Shown: positions 35,046 to 44,076 of the stretch, one piece after another
How the letters are laid out: each line of letters starts with the position of its first letter
Position numbering within the stretch: position 1 is the stretch's first letter
Source: Paenibacillus wynnii
GTDB lineage: Bacteria > Bacillota > Bacilli > Paenibacillales > Paenibacillaceae
DNA length: 64,000 bases
Assembly (NCBI RefSeq): GCF_000757885.1
Contig: NZ_JQCR01000003.1
Span: forward strand, 1,736,001-1,800,000
Direction of reading: 5' to 3'
Notes under the pieces: model-generated
The model's input: only the letters and a program-made list of their open reading frames with translations
The model's database searches: none
What the model was told of the DNA's origin: nothing
Made by a program: the position numbers and the translations under genes

Positions 35046-37028
35046 TTACTCAATTATTTCAGTGAAATCGACGTTCTCAACGATCCAGCGCTTACGGGGA
35101 TCGACTTTATCACCCATCAGAGTGGATACTCGGCGCTCAGCTTTTGCAGCGTCATCAATCTGCACTTGTAGAAGTGTGCGGGATTCAGGATTCATCGTCG
35201 TTTCCCATAGCTGGTCAGGATTCATCTCTCCCAATCCTTTGTAACGCTGTAGCTCGAAGTTTTTACCGAATTCCTTCAGGTAATTCTGTAATTCCTCATC
35301 GCTCCATGCATAACGCACTGTTTCCAACTTACCCGTCTTTCGTGTCAACTTATACAGTGGCGGTTGGGCCAGATATACTTTTCCGGCATCAATCAAAGGC
35401 TTCATATACCGATAGAAGAACGTAAGAAGCAGCACTTGAATGTGGGCTCCGTCAGTATCCGCATCGGTCATAATAATGATTTTGGAATAATTGCTGTCTT
35501 CCACGGCAAATTCCGTACCAATCCCCGCTCCAATCGCAGAGATGATCGCTTTATACTCATCATTCTTCAGTATGTCCAGCAGCTTGGCCTTTTCAGGATT
35601 CATCGGCTTGCCCTTAAGCGGCAAGATAGCCTGTATCTTAGAATCACGGCCTTGCTTCGCCGAACCTCCGGCGGAATCGCCTTCCACAATGAACAACTCT
35701 GTACGCGTAACATCTTTGGACTGAGCAGGTGTCAGCTTGCCGCCAAGATTTGAGCTCTCGCTGCGTTTTTTTCCTGTACGGATTTCATCACGGGCTTTGC
35801 GGGCCGCTTCACGGGCCCTCGAGGCTTGGATCGATTTCTTTAACAGGCTTTGCGCAACCTGCGGGTTTTCCTCCAGAAAACGAGCCGTATTCTCAGAAAC
35901 CATATAGTCTACAGCACTGCGCGCAGAAGCACTTCCCAACTGATCCTTGGTCTGTCCGACAAATTCAACTTCAGACATTTTCACGCTGATTACAGCCATC
36001 ATGCCTTCCCGCAAATCATTGCCTTCCAGATTCTTATCCTTCTCTTTCAGCAATTGCGTACGCCGCGCATAATCATTCATGACACGAGTATAGGCTGTCT
36101 TGAAGCCGGTCTCATGAGTACCTCCGCTGCGGGTAGGAATAGAGTTCACAAAGGAAGCAATGGTTTCCGTATAGCCAGCATTATATTGAAGGGCTATCTC
36201 TACTTCTATATCATCCTTCTCTGCAGTGAAGTGGATGACATCATGCAAGACATCCTTGCCTTCATTCAGAAATTGAACGAATTGACTTGCTCCACCTTCA
36301 TAGAAATACTCATCCTGCTTATTGCTGCGCTCATCTGTAAGTGTAATTCGCAAACCGGAATTAAGAAATGCTATCTCCTGAATTCTTTCGGCAAGCGTAT
36401 CGTAGCTAAGAGCAATCCCATTCGGGAAGACACGAATATCCGGTTTGAAGGTAATCTTCGAACCGGTTTTGTTCGTATTACCCAAAACTTCCAAACCAGT
36501 AACCGGCTCACCTACATGCTCTTTTCCGTTCTTATCTACCCAATATTCGAAACGCTGCCGGTGAATTTTGCCTTCGCGATAAATCTCAACTTCCAGCCAC
36601 TCGGACAAAGCATTGGTAACTGAAGCCCCTACTCCGTGCAATCCGCCCGATTTCTTATAGCCAGAACCGCCGAATTTACCGCCGGCATGCAGAATCGTAA
36701 ACACGACCTGCGGCGTAGGTACTCCCGTCTTGTGCATTCCTGTCGGTATTCCCCGACCGTTGTCAATCACGGTAACCGAGCCATCCTTACGCAGCGTAAT
36801 GTCAATTTTGGAACAATATTTAGCCAAATGTTCATCTACTGCGTTATCAACAATCTCCCATACTAGATGGTGCAGTCCCGAGGCGCTCGTACTGCCAATA
36901 TACATGCCAGGCCGTTTGCGTACTGCAACCAGACCTTCGAGCACTTGAATGTCGTCAGCATCGTATCCAGTCCGGGCTGCTGCACCGGTCTTTGATGACT
37001 CTGCAAACATATCGATCTGTTCGAGCAT
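35046..37028 (-). CDS. parE: DNA topoisomerase IV subunit B
   Basis: A 660-residue ATPase subunit of topoisomerase IV. The GHKL ATP-binding domain (about 30-240) has EIVDNAVDEHLAKYC and DNGRGIPTGMHKTG; the transducer follows; the TOPRIM domain begins with ELFIVEGDSAGGSAKQGRD (about 435-455) and has the metal-binding IMTDADTDGAHI. The C-terminal tail is GyrB/ParE type (RYKGLGEMNPDQLWETTM). AGGAGC precedes the ATG. It is followed by parC and preceded, 67 bases upstream, by the end of an ABC-2 permease gene. Confidence 0.95.
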   Translation of the reverse strand: MLEQIDMFAESSKTGAAARTGYDADDIQVLEGLVAVRKRPGMYIGSTSASGLHHLVWEIVDNAVDEHLAKYCSKIDITLRKDGSVTVIDNGRGIPTGMHKTGVPTPQVVFTILHAGGKFGGSGYKKSGGLHGVGASVTNALSEWLEVEIYREGKIHRQRFEYWVDKNGKEHVGEPVTGLEVLGNTNKTGSKITFKPDIRVFPNGIALSYDTLAERIQEIAFLNSGLRITLTDERSNKQDEYFYEGGASQFVQFLNEGKDVLHDVIHFTAEKDDIEVEIALQYNAGYTETIASFVNSIPTRSGGTHETGFKTAYTRVMNDYARRTQLLKEKDKNLEGNDLREGMMAVISVKMSEVEFVGQTKDQLGSASARSAVDYMVSENTARFLEENPQVAQSLLKKSIQASRAREAARKARDEIRTGKKRSESSNLGGKLTPAQSKDVTRTELFIVEGDSAGGSAKQGRDSKIQAILPLKGKPMNPEKAKLLDILKNDEYKAIISAIGAGIGTEFAVEDSNYSKIIIMTDADTDGAHIQVLLLTFFYRYMKPLIDAGKVYLAQPPLYKLTRKTGKLETVRYAWSDEELQNYLKEFGKNFELQRYKGLGEMNPDQLWETTMNPESRTLLQVQIDDAAKAERRVSTLMGDKVDPRKRWIVENVDFTEIIE

Positions 37029-37095
37029 TCATGCTCCTCCTTCTTTTGTCTCTATACCCAAAATGCAAACAAATGTTTTGGTCACTTTGTTTATT

Positions 37096-38094
37096 CTAAT
37101 TCAAGATATCCCGTTTCGTAAAGACGGTGAATGAAATGATCACCGAAATCACACCCCATGTGCCCAGTACTGCCATTGAAAATGGAAGTGTCATTCCCTC
37201 TATCGGCGCAGGTGTACCCGCTAAATATCCGGTTAGCCCTAGGTTAACCATAAACAAATATTTGGCAGTTGTCCAAGCCGATGCCATGTTCGTTAATATG
37301 GTTCCAGCGATTAGTGTCGCCATCATTACCACAATACTAGCGGCCGTGCTGCGAACGAGTACGGATACCATAAAGGCTAATAAAGCTACAACGACACTGA
37401 CAAACCAGATCAAACCGCATTGCATAAGTATATACTTCCATTGAGGCACTGCGTGCACTGCGGACATATTTACGGTATCCCCACCGATCTGGAATCCTGT
37501 AAAGACCGGCACATTAAACCCTCTGTACCCAAAGGCCAGACCTGAAATTAAGTAGCTTACTAAAAATGTAGACAAAACAATTAATGAAACAAACATGATC
37601 AAAGCCGTCATTTTACTGAAGAGTACCCTCCAACGTTTGACCGGCCTTGTTAGAAGCATCTTAATTGTACCCGTGGTTCTTTCACCTGATACTAGATCAG
37701 AGGCCACTGCCATGATTAAGAGCGGAATGAATAATGTGACGGAGTTGTCTAAAAATTCGCGGGTAAAGGTAACACCACTTGGTTCATTCGGATTCACATC
37801 GTGGTCAAGGTAATATTGAAGCTGCTGCACAAAAATACGGCGATACGATTTCCACTCCTCCGGAATCCGGTCACTGCTGAGTGAATTCTGATTATCGGTA
37901 ATCCGCTGTTGTACCTCCAATCGCCAATCCGAGTTAAATTTATCCTGACTGCGCTCTGCTATACGCATCTGTGCGTAGGTGAACATCGGTACCAATACAG
38001 CCAGAATAAGCAGAATAACATAAAACCGTTTCTTTTTCAGTATCTTTATGCACTCATTTCGGATGAGCGGCAATAGATTATTCAATAGTCTCAC
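37096..38094 (-). CDS. ABC-2 type transporter permease
   Basis: A 332-residue permease with a first membrane helix at about 25-45, an extracytoplasmic region (about 45-125) and five further helices (about 125-330), the ABC-2 exporter layout. The cytoplasmic sequence VSGERTTGTIKMLLTRPVKRW is the usual ABC-2 signature between the first loops. It overlaps the ATPase gene by 17 bases. The longest frame uses GTG at 38094, but a TTG about 9 bases downstream has GGAGGG at better spacing. The substrate is unknown; similar pairs export peptides or act in membrane stress. Confidence 0.9.
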   Translation of the reverse strand: MRLLNNLLPLIRNECIKILKKKRFYVILLILAVLVPMFTYAQMRIAERSQDKFNSDWRLEVQQRITDNQNSLSSDRIPEEWKSYRRIFVQQLQYYLDHDVNPNEPSGVTFTREFLDNSVTLFIPLLIMAVASDLVSGERTTGTIKMLLTRPVKRWRVLFSKMTALIMFVSLIVLSTFLVSYLISGLAFGYRGFNVPVFTGFQIGGDTVNMSAVHAVPQWKYILMQCGLIWFVSVVVALLAFMVSVLVRSTAASIVVMMATLIAGTILTNMASAWTTAKYLFMVNLGLTGYLAGTPAPIEGMTLPFSMAVLGTWGVISVIISFTVFTKRDILN

Positions 38095-39058
38095 CCTCCG
38101 TCAGTTTCAAGAATAGCTGTTCCAGTGTAGGGTTGATTTTATGCACGCCTCTAACTTCTATGCCGGCGGCAACCAGCATGGCAACGATCTCCGGAATTAG
38201 CTCATCCTCCATGATCGTAATCACCGAGTTTGTTCCCATACCTGCAATTACGGTATCGTCCAGAGTGACTTCTGCCCGGTCTGTTATATTTATTTCGTTC
38301 CGGGCTGCAAGCAGTTCCCTCCCCTTATCAAAAGGCTCAATGTCCCATAATACATATGGAGAGTTCCTGGATACAAGCTCGTCTACTCCGCCTACAGCCA
38401 GAACGCGGCCTTTACTAATAATTGCGACCCGGTCGCACAAAAGCTGAATTTCACTAAGCAGATGGCTGGAGACAAATACAGCTAAACCTTCATCAGCCAG
38501 CTTACGGATAAACTCTCGCAGCTCCTTAATGCCTTTAGGGTCAAGTCCATTTGTAGGCTCATCCAGAATAAGCAGCCGAGGTCGTCCCAGCAAAGCTTGT
38601 GCAATACCCAGCCGCTGACGCATTCCAAGTGAGTAGGTTCTGACTTTGTCATGTATCCGCTGATCCAATCGTACAATTTCCACTACCTCGGCGATCCGGG
38701 CCTCATCCACTCCAGGCTGCATACGGGCAAAGTGCTGTAAATTCTCCCAACCCGTTAAATAGGTATAGACCTCCGGATTTTCTACGATCGAGCCCACAAA
38801 TTGTAGTGCTTTTTCAGGATGACGGTTAACATTATACCCGCAAACGGTAATAGTCCCGGAGCTTGGCCGGATCAAATCAACGAGCATTCGTATGGTCGTA
38901 GTTTTCCCTGCACCGTTAGGTCCAAGAAAACCAAATATTTCGCCTTCTCTTACGTCAAAGGAAACATCGTCAATAATCCACTTGCGAGCGATTTTTTTAC
39001 GGACGTTACTTACAGACAAGACAACCTTTGCGGTGCTGCCGTACCCTTCATTATTCAT
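38078..39058 (-). CDS. ABC transporter ATP-binding protein
   Basis: A 326-residue exporter ATPase. Walker A GPNGAGKTT (about 50-58), Q-loop in FVGSIVENPEVYTYLTGWENL, signature YSLGMRQRLGIAQALL, Walker B RLLILDEPTNGLDP, and the H-loop in VFVSSHLLSEI. A C-terminal extension of about 90 residues is typical of BcrA/NatA-like ATPases. It partners the downstream overlapping ABC-2 permease. AAGGAG precedes the ATG. Confidence 0.94.
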   Translation of the reverse strand: MNNEGYGSTAKVVLSVSNVRKKIARKWIIDDVSFDVREGEIFGFLGPNGAGKTTTIRMLVDLIRPSSGTITVCGYNVNRHPEKALQFVGSIVENPEVYTYLTGWENLQHFARMQPGVDEARIAEVVEIVRLDQRIHDKVRTYSLGMRQRLGIAQALLGRPRLLILDEPTNGLDPKGIKELREFIRKLADEGLAVFVSSHLLSEIQLLCDRVAIISKGRVLAVGGVDELVSRNSPYVLWDIEPFDKGRELLAARNEINITDRAEVTLDDTVIAGMGTNSVITIMEDELIPEIVAMLVAAGIEVRGVHKINPTLEQLFLKLTEGETIE

Positions 39059-39113
39059 TATCCCTACAACTCCTTAGTACCCTCATGTCGAAATCCATAT
39101 TAATTGCAGTCCT

Positions 39114-39974
39114 CTACTGCACCGCCTGTATAATTCGATCCGCTATACGCTGATAACCGTCACCGTTCGGATGAAAATGATCCGTTGATAGATACTTCCC
39201 GAGGTGATTGTGAAACAAATCAAAAGTTGGTACCAGTGTCATGTTATTGTGAGTATTAATGATATCCATCGCTGCGTTATTCCAAGCTGTTACGGCTTGA
39301 TTACCGGGAACACGCAATTCCGGAATATCGCCAAATGGATTATATAGACCCAAAAAATAGATTCTAGCTTCCGGATTAATTTCGGCAATCTTCCGAAGCG
39401 CTTCTTCAAGCCGTTTTGAGGCTTCAGGCAAAGCTGCCAAAAGTTCCTTCGATGTTAATTCATCTGTTGGAGCCGGGGGTTCATCCGAGGATGGTGGACT
39501 TGTATTCCTGTTACTCTGAACAATACCTGCTCCTCTAAATAAATCATTACCGCCTATAGACACCAAAATGGTATTGGCTTGACGGAGGGTATACTTAACG
39601 CCTTCTTCATTTAGCTCACTTTGTAGCCCAAGGGTGGTCAGTCCATTTATTCCCAGGTTCCCAAGCAAATTTACCTCTTGGTCTCCTTCTGACATTCCCT
39701 CAACAGCTCGTTTTACAAATCCGCTTCCTGTATTATCGCCTGTCCCTTTTGCCAACGAGTCCCCAATTGCGACCACCTTCAAAATTCCGGTCACTTCCTC
39801 ATCCGGCGCACCCGTCTTCTGGGGCAGAGAGGTCAGAGGAGCATCTCCTTGCGGGTAGACAATATCTTTCACCGCATAACCAAAACCAACTATAAAGATT
39901 AGGGTTGCTGCTATGGAAATCAGGCATACAAACCGCCAGGTCCATTTGGAATCATTCAAAAGCCATTCCTCCAT
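39114..39974 (-). CDS. SGNH/GDSL-type esterase, membrane-anchored
   Basis: A 286-residue hydrolase anchored by one N-terminal helix (about 14-36), catalytic domain outside. SGNH blocks are visible: block I VVAIGDSLAKGTGDN with the nucleophile Ser, block III SIGGNDLFRG with Asn, block V TDHFHPNGDGYQRIA with Asp and His. It resembles YpmR of B. subtilis. A Pro/Ser-rich insert (TSPPSSDEPPAPT) follows block III. It is separated by 55 bases from the ABC ATPase gene downstream. The substrate is unknown, likely a lipid or an acetyl ester in the envelope. Confidence 0.9.
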   Translation of the reverse strand: MEEWLLNDSKWTWRFVCLISIAATLIFIVGFGYAVKDIVYPQGDAPLTSLPQKTGAPDEEVTGILKVVAIGDSLAKGTGDNTGSGFVKRAVEGMSEGDQEVNLLGNLGINGLTTLGLQSELNEEGVKYTLRQANTILVSIGGNDLFRGAGIVQSNRNTSPPSSDEPPAPTDELTSKELLAALPEASKRLEEALRKIAEINPEARIYFLGLYNPFGDIPELRVPGNQAVTAWNNAAMDIINTHNNMTLVPTFDLFHNHLGKYLSTDHFHPNGDGYQRIADRIIQAVQ

Positions 39975-40087
39975 ATCCCTTATATTCTGCCAAATTGTTC
40001 ACTAATTTCAGCTATGTAGTTAAACATAAATCTTCTATCTGCAATTTGCAAATGAATCGCATAAATGTACCCTTATACCCGCACACA

Positions 40088-40137
40088 AGAAAAAACGGAT
40101 TTGCCGTCCTCAATGAGACGGTATCCGTTTCTCGTAG
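40088..40137 (-). terminator. Hairpin with T-run upstream of the esterase gene
   Basis: On the minus strand CGGATACCGTC pairs with GACGGCAAATCCG (small internal loop), followed by TTTTTTC. It lies 110 bases upstream of the SGNH esterase and downstream of the CAP gene, so it may back up the CAP-gene terminator or act as an attenuator for the esterase. Confidence 0.6.
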
Positions 40138-40183
40138 AAATATTAGCAAAGTATACTGAAAACTTGTACTTTCTTATATTTTA

Positions 40184-40221
40184 ATAAAAAAACCGCTCTC
40201 CGCTAAAAAGCGAAGAACGAT
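40184..40221 (-). terminator. Terminator of the CAP-domain gene
   Basis: On the minus strand CGTTCTTCGCT pairs with AGCGGAGAGCG (G-U pairs), loop TTTT, then TTTTTTTAT. It lies 23 bases after the stop codon. Confidence 0.85.
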
Positions 40222-40243
40222 TTATCCTGTAAGACTTTGTCTC

Positions 40244-40918
40244 TTATTTACCTATGAATTCTTGAACCCAGTAATTATTGTCAAATCCTACACCAATATA
40301 GTTAAAATCAACACTGAGGATATTCTTGCGGTGACCCGGGCTGTTCATCCAAGCGGTCATTACTTCTTGCGGAGTTTTTTGCCCCATGGCAATATTCTCG
40401 CCCGCTGCTCTATAAGTAATTCCGAAAGTACCCATCATTTCAAATGGAGATCCATAAGTAGGGGAGGTATGAGAGAAATATTGGTTAGTACGCATATCCG
40501 TTGCTTTAGTGGCCGCCAATTTATTTAAGCTGTCCAATCCGGTAACCGGTTTTAGGCCGGCAGCAGTTCGCTCTTTATTGACTAAGGTTACTACCTGCTG
40601 AGTGTAAGTTAATTTAGGAGCTGCTACAGCCGTTGTTGGTGTGCTCTTGGGTGGCGTAACAGGAGTAGTTTTTGTTGGAGCTACTGGTGCTACTGGAGCC
40701 TTCTGCTCTGTTACAACAGGAGTTTTAACCACAACAGTAGGGGCAGTTTGGCTATAATAAGTTTGATAATATTTCAGTATTTGCTCGTAACGAGTGTTAG
40801 TCAGATCAATAGGGCTGCTTGTAGCCGCACTAGCTTGTGAGGGTAACGAAATACTAACCGCCATAACGGTTGCAAGGCTACCGCCTATTAATAATGCTTT
40901 GAGGTTTTTGCTTTTCAT
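40244..40918 (-). CDS. Secreted CAP/SCP domain protein (YkwD-like)
   Basis: A 224-residue exported protein. Signal peptide (about 1-31, ending PSQASAA), then a Pro/Thr/Ala-rich linker (about 55-100) and a C-terminal CAP domain (about 105-224) starting TQQVVTLVNKERTAAGLKPV. The CAP signatures FSHTSPTYGSPFEMM, AAGENIAMGQ, HRKNIL and the final NYWVQEFIGK are present. Bacterial CAP proteins of this type are extracellular, often tied to spores or the cell wall, and their activity is poorly known. AAGGAG precedes the ATG. Confidence 0.92.
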   Translation of the reverse strand: MKSKNLKALLIGGSLATVMAVSISLPSQASAATSSPIDLTNTRYEQILKYYQTYYSQTAPTVVVKTPVVTEQKAPVAPVAPTKTTPVTPPKSTPTTAVAAPKLTYTQQVVTLVNKERTAAGLKPVTGLDSLNKLAATKATDMRTNQYFSHTSPTYGSPFEMMGTFGITYRAAGENIAMGQKTPQEVMTAWMNSPGHRKNILSVDFNYIGVGFDNNYWVQEFIGK

Positions 40919-41196
40919 TTTGCCATCTCCTTAGTTCTGGATGCTATTCTCTATGGTGTCTTAGATACACGGCGGAAAAGATTACAAATATGTAACTTTT
41001 CTCGTCCTCAGTCATTGTATCACAATTTCAGGGGCTGTGCGGTGTTAATTTATGTAAGCTTCAGGGTGAATAAGGCATGTCCGTATTTCTGTAAAAAATA
41101 GCATTAAAGAGTTTGCCGCCCCCTGAAGAGCGGCCTTATCTTACCTTTAGATTATAGCTTCCTTATAACCTATATCGGGTGCAAACACCCCATTTT

Positions 41197-43155
41197 TTAG
41201 TGGTAGGATTGCCAAAAGTCTCCTTCTGTCGATATTAACCCCATGATCTCAGCATAAGGAATCCGGAATGTAGGAAAGCCTGCGGCATAAGGAGCAATAT
41301 CATAGGGGGCAAAATACAAGTAAAGCGCTTGTTCATCCACATAAAACGGCTGATTAGCAGAGACTCCGGTATAAGAACCCGGGAATACATAGGAATACTG
41401 AGGGTCATTAGCGATTTGTTTTCCCACGATTTCACTAAGCTTTTCCACATACTTACTGCCCGGTTTAAATAAATCACGCAGCTCATAGAACTTTCCATTT
41501 CGCAGATTGATGTGTACATAATTTCTGGTAGGCATACCGTGTGCAGCTCCGAAGGGGAATTTATAGCCGTTCAATTCCAGCACCAGCAAATTTTTACGAA
41601 AGAAAGCTACTGAAAAGTCCCCGGTATAACTAAACTCCTGCGATCCCCCACCACTCCCCGCTCCCTCTACTAGTGAGAGCTTCCGAAGTCTGTCATTCAC
41701 CTCTCTAGAGACCTCTGTATTTGCGATTCCTTCAACTATCGGATAATAGACTAAATAGTCTATGTTCGGTTTATATTTTCTCTCTATCACTGAATAAGGA
41801 GGTCTAAGCGGTATCACAGCGTTTTGCTTCCAAACTTGCTTACCCACTCGATTATAATAAGCAGTCCGCTGATCTACATCTGCTCTTATTAAGTTCCCAC
41901 TGTAGGAAAGGGTTCCCGCCCCAGGAATGACTGGTGGTTGAGCCGCTCTATTGCCGCTTTTATCAATAAAATATGTCTCCTTCGCATCATGTACTGACGC
42001 CACTCCCCTATCGTAGTTGTTGACGGCGAGCAGTGGGTAATCACTTAAAATCTTTCCGGTCTCGGCATCAGCAATGACGTAGCGGGAGCCGCGGTAAGGT
42101 TGATCTGGGTAGATAGGTGTGCCGAGTGCAACCCTGTCTTCTCCAAGCTGCTGGATTCCGTAATACCTCGCGGGGATAATACTTTTTCCCTGCTTATCGA
42201 TCAAGCCATATGCATTACCATAATTCTCAGCTGTATTTATAACCGCTCTTCCCCCGGAAAATGGTAAGGCAGATGTGAACTGCGGTTGTATAGCAATGGT
42301 TCCGTCCATTCGGAGGTAACCATACTTCCCATTCTCCGTCTCCTGAAAAGGAAGCAGACCCTCACTAAGACTTCCTACATAGGGATGATTGTAGGTATGC
42401 AGTTTGCGCCCCTCAGTATCAATCAAAGCGAATTCACCGCTTGTAATCTTAACCACGGCCGTCCCTTCCTTAAAATCGCTGGCATCCTCAAACTGTGCAG
42501 GAATGACCTCTTTACCCTGACGATCCAGATACCCGTACAGAATTTTTCCACTCTCTAATCCTGTATAAAATAGTGCCCGCCCCTCTTGCAGCGAGTTCAG
42601 AAAATCATAACGCTTCGAGGTAACCGGCTTACCTTCTTCATCCATCAAAAAATATCCCTTAGCATCCGAAACTACTGCGCGGCCTTCAGAGAAAGGAGCG
42701 ATAAACGAATAAATGGGTTTTACTTTTTCCCGACCCGTGCGGTCAATGAGTCCACTATGTCCCTTAAATTGCACAATCGCCAGCCCATTCTCCTGAAATT
42801 CTTCTGCATATTCAAATCGCGGTTCAATTACAGTCTTACCCTCATTATTGATATAACCCCACAGCATTCCTTCCTTAAGCTTAAACGGGGCCGGGTGCAG
42901 CTTTGTCACTTGTAAATTATTTTCGTCCTCCTGATCAACCAGGAAGAGCGCCTCCCACGGTCTGGAGGAGTAATCAACACGGTACAATCCCGGTTCGGCC
43001 GGAATCGTTACAAATTGCTCTTCCTCGCCACGGATAAAGCTTTGCTGCTGGCCCAACCAAGCTTTCCAGCTCATTCCGTTCCATTTCCATACTTCCACAT
43101 GAAGTAGGTAATCTTCCTGCCCGCTATCCAAGCCATTTAACCTCATCCGTATCAT
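41197..43155 (-). CDS. WG-repeat protein with C-terminal DUF3298 domain
   Basis: A 652-residue protein made of about eight WG repeats (roughly residues 95-430), each with the pattern G-(Y/L)-I/L-D-x-x-G-K followed by I-x-P-x-(F/Y), for example LWGYINNEGKTVIEPRFEY and YGLIDKQGKSIIPARYYG. The C-terminal 200 residues (about 455-650) match the DUF4163/DUF3298 (RsiV-type) domain, containing ELNGYKFPFGAAHGMPTRNYVHI. No signal peptide is seen, although DUF3298 domains usually act outside the membrane. The ATG at 43155 has GGGAGCG upstream and is preferred over 43176. Probably binds proteins or wall ligands; the role is unknown. Confidence 0.85.
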   Translation of the reverse strand: MIRMRLNGLDSGQEDYLLHVEVWKWNGMSWKAWLGQQQSFIRGEEEQFVTIPAEPGLYRVDYSSRPWEALFLVDQEDENNLQVTKLHPAPFKLKEGMLWGYINNEGKTVIEPRFEYAEEFQENGLAIVQFKGHSGLIDRTGREKVKPIYSFIAPFSEGRAVVSDAKGYFLMDEEGKPVTSKRYDFLNSLQEGRALFYTGLESGKILYGYLDRQGKEVIPAQFEDASDFKEGTAVVKITSGEFALIDTEGRKLHTYNHPYVGSLSEGLLPFQETENGKYGYLRMDGTIAIQPQFTSALPFSGGRAVINTAENYGNAYGLIDKQGKSIIPARYYGIQQLGEDRVALGTPIYPDQPYRGSRYVIADAETGKILSDYPLLAVNNYDRGVASVHDAKETYFIDKSGNRAAQPPVIPGAGTLSYSGNLIRADVDQRTAYYNRVGKQVWKQNAVIPLRPPYSVIERKYKPNIDYLVYYPIVEGIANTEVSREVNDRLRKLSLVEGAGSGGGSQEFSYTGDFSVAFFRKNLLVLELNGYKFPFGAAHGMPTRNYVHINLRNGKFYELRDLFKPGSKYVEKLSEIVGKQIANDPQYSYVFPGSYTGVSANQPFYVDEQALYLYFAPYDIAPYAAGFPTFRIPYAEIMGLISTEGDFWQSYH

Positions 43156-43273
43156 TTCATTCGCTCCCTTGCACAAGGCATTTGCCTATAGAATATGGGG
43201 GAGCGGGTGTTTATGTGTCATATTGTCACATATGAAGTTGAGCTTAGTTGTGGGGAGTGTTGGTGCCTGTGGG

Positions 43274-43434
43274 AGGACGCTCCACGAACAGCCGCTACGC
43301 GAACGGAACGTTGCTGCAATCGCTGTTGTATCCAAATTTCTGGATTGGAACCGCAGCGCGGTTGAAATTTGGATACAAAGGCGAACGCTGACGCTTTTCC
43401 GCAATCATTCCGTTCTCTCCGCTGCTATCAGCGG
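43274..43434 (-). repeat. Palindromic element, copy C
   Basis: Outer arms GAACGGAACGTTGCTGC (43301-43317) and GCAATCATTCCGTTC (43401-43415). The inner stem is a perfect 13-bp pair, GTATCCAAATTTC (43328-43340) with GAAATTTGGATAC (43364-43376). The apical part has ACCGC and GCGGT. The flanking GGACGCTCC and CTCTCCGCTGC are shared with copies A and E. Confidence 0.82.
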
Positions 43435-43444
43435 TAACCCTAAC

Positions 43445-43484
43445 TAACACCAACACCAACATCAACACCAACGTCAACAGCAAC
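43445..43484. repeat. AACACC-type hexanucleotide tandem repeat
   Basis: About 6.5 units of a six-base motif (AACACC, AACACC, AACATC, AACACC, AACGTC, AACAGC, AAC) follow copy C. A shorter related run (CAACGTCAACACCAACGTC) follows copy E at about 43705-43726, and both runs lead into TGGAGTGAAAGAAA. Confidence 0.85.
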
Positions 43485-43507
43485 TTTTTGGAGTGAAAGA
43501 AAGACTA

Positions 43508-43580
43508 CTAACACCCTTTGGAGTTGGTGTATTTAAACAGATGAAGTTTCACTAGCTTGAAACATTGAAGGTTAGGAGAG
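43508..43580. repeat. CACCC-hairpin repeat, copy 1
   Basis: The stretch beginning ACACCCTTTGGAGTTGGTGT, then AGATGAAGTTTC and GGTTAGGAG, aligns with 52442-52510. The first 20 bases form a small hairpin. In both places it precedes a palindromic element. Confidence 0.7.
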
Positions 43581-43589
43581 TCGGCTGGG

Positions 43590-43704
43590 CGGGCGCTCCG
43601 CGAACGGAACGTTACTGCAATCGCTGTTGTATCCAAATTTGGATACATAGGCGAAGGCTGACACTTCTCCGCAATCATTCCGTTCTCTCCGCTGCTATCA
43701 GCGG
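43590..43704 (-). repeat. Palindromic element, copy E (loop-deleted)
   Basis: Nearly identical outer parts to copy C: GAACGGAACGTTACTGC (43602-43618) and GCAATCATTCCGTTCTC (43671-43687). The inner stem has collapsed to an 18-bp perfect palindrome, GTATCCAAATTTGGATAC (43629-43646), lacking the apical loop. It is a second copy in a local duplication with copy C. Confidence 0.82.
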
Positions 43705-43856
43705 CAACGTCAACACCAACGTCAACTTCCTGGAGTGAAAGAAATATTAAAAGAAAAAAACGTATTAGACAGAATGTTTTTATTCCAGGAGGCTGTTCTA
43801 ATTGTCATATCGTCAGACTTCATAAAATAGTTTTAGCCTGACGCTAAAAATTGAAA

Positions 43857-43904
43857 CAGCGACAGCAAAGGACGAGAAAATAAAGTCCTAGACTGTCGCT
43901 GTTC
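43857..43904. terminator. Strong nested hairpin
   Basis: AACAGCGACAG pairs with CTGTCGCTGTT, and inside it GGAC pairs with GTCC. On the minus strand it is followed by TCAATTTTTAG. It may terminate transcription coming from the phosphotransferase remnant. No gene is adjacent on the plus strand. The rest of 43740-44076 holds a second hairpin at 44010-44050 and no coding frame I can support. Confidence 0.6.
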
Positions 43905-44009
43905 CAATGAGCTAACGTTACCCGTTGAATGACATGTTCTAATTTATGATACGGTTCTCCGTATCGCTCTAACGGCCAACCAAATTATAAAAACATAACA
44001 GTTCAAATA

Positions 44010-44050
44010 TATACACCTACAAAGAATCAATCCAAATTCTTTGTAGGTGT
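44010..44050 (-). terminator. Hairpin after the phosphotransferase remnant
   Basis: CACCTACAAAGAAT pairs perfectly with ATTCTTTGTAGGTG (14 bp) around an 8-base loop. It lies about 27 bases after the stop codon of the remnant on the minus strand. The following run is TATATATTTG, so it is only partly terminator-like. Confidence 0.6.
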
Positions 44051-44076
44051 GCATCATAATGGGTTTCAGGTCTGGG

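Noticed and set aside
35850-36623. A 257-codon plus-strand ORF opposite parE
   Set aside because: Antisense shadow of a highly conserved gene, with no ribosome site or recognisable domain.
40919-41040. c-di-AMP riboswitch ahead of the CAP-domain gene
   Set aside because: I looked because such riboswitches often precede wall-protein genes, but the conserved core sequences were not visible.
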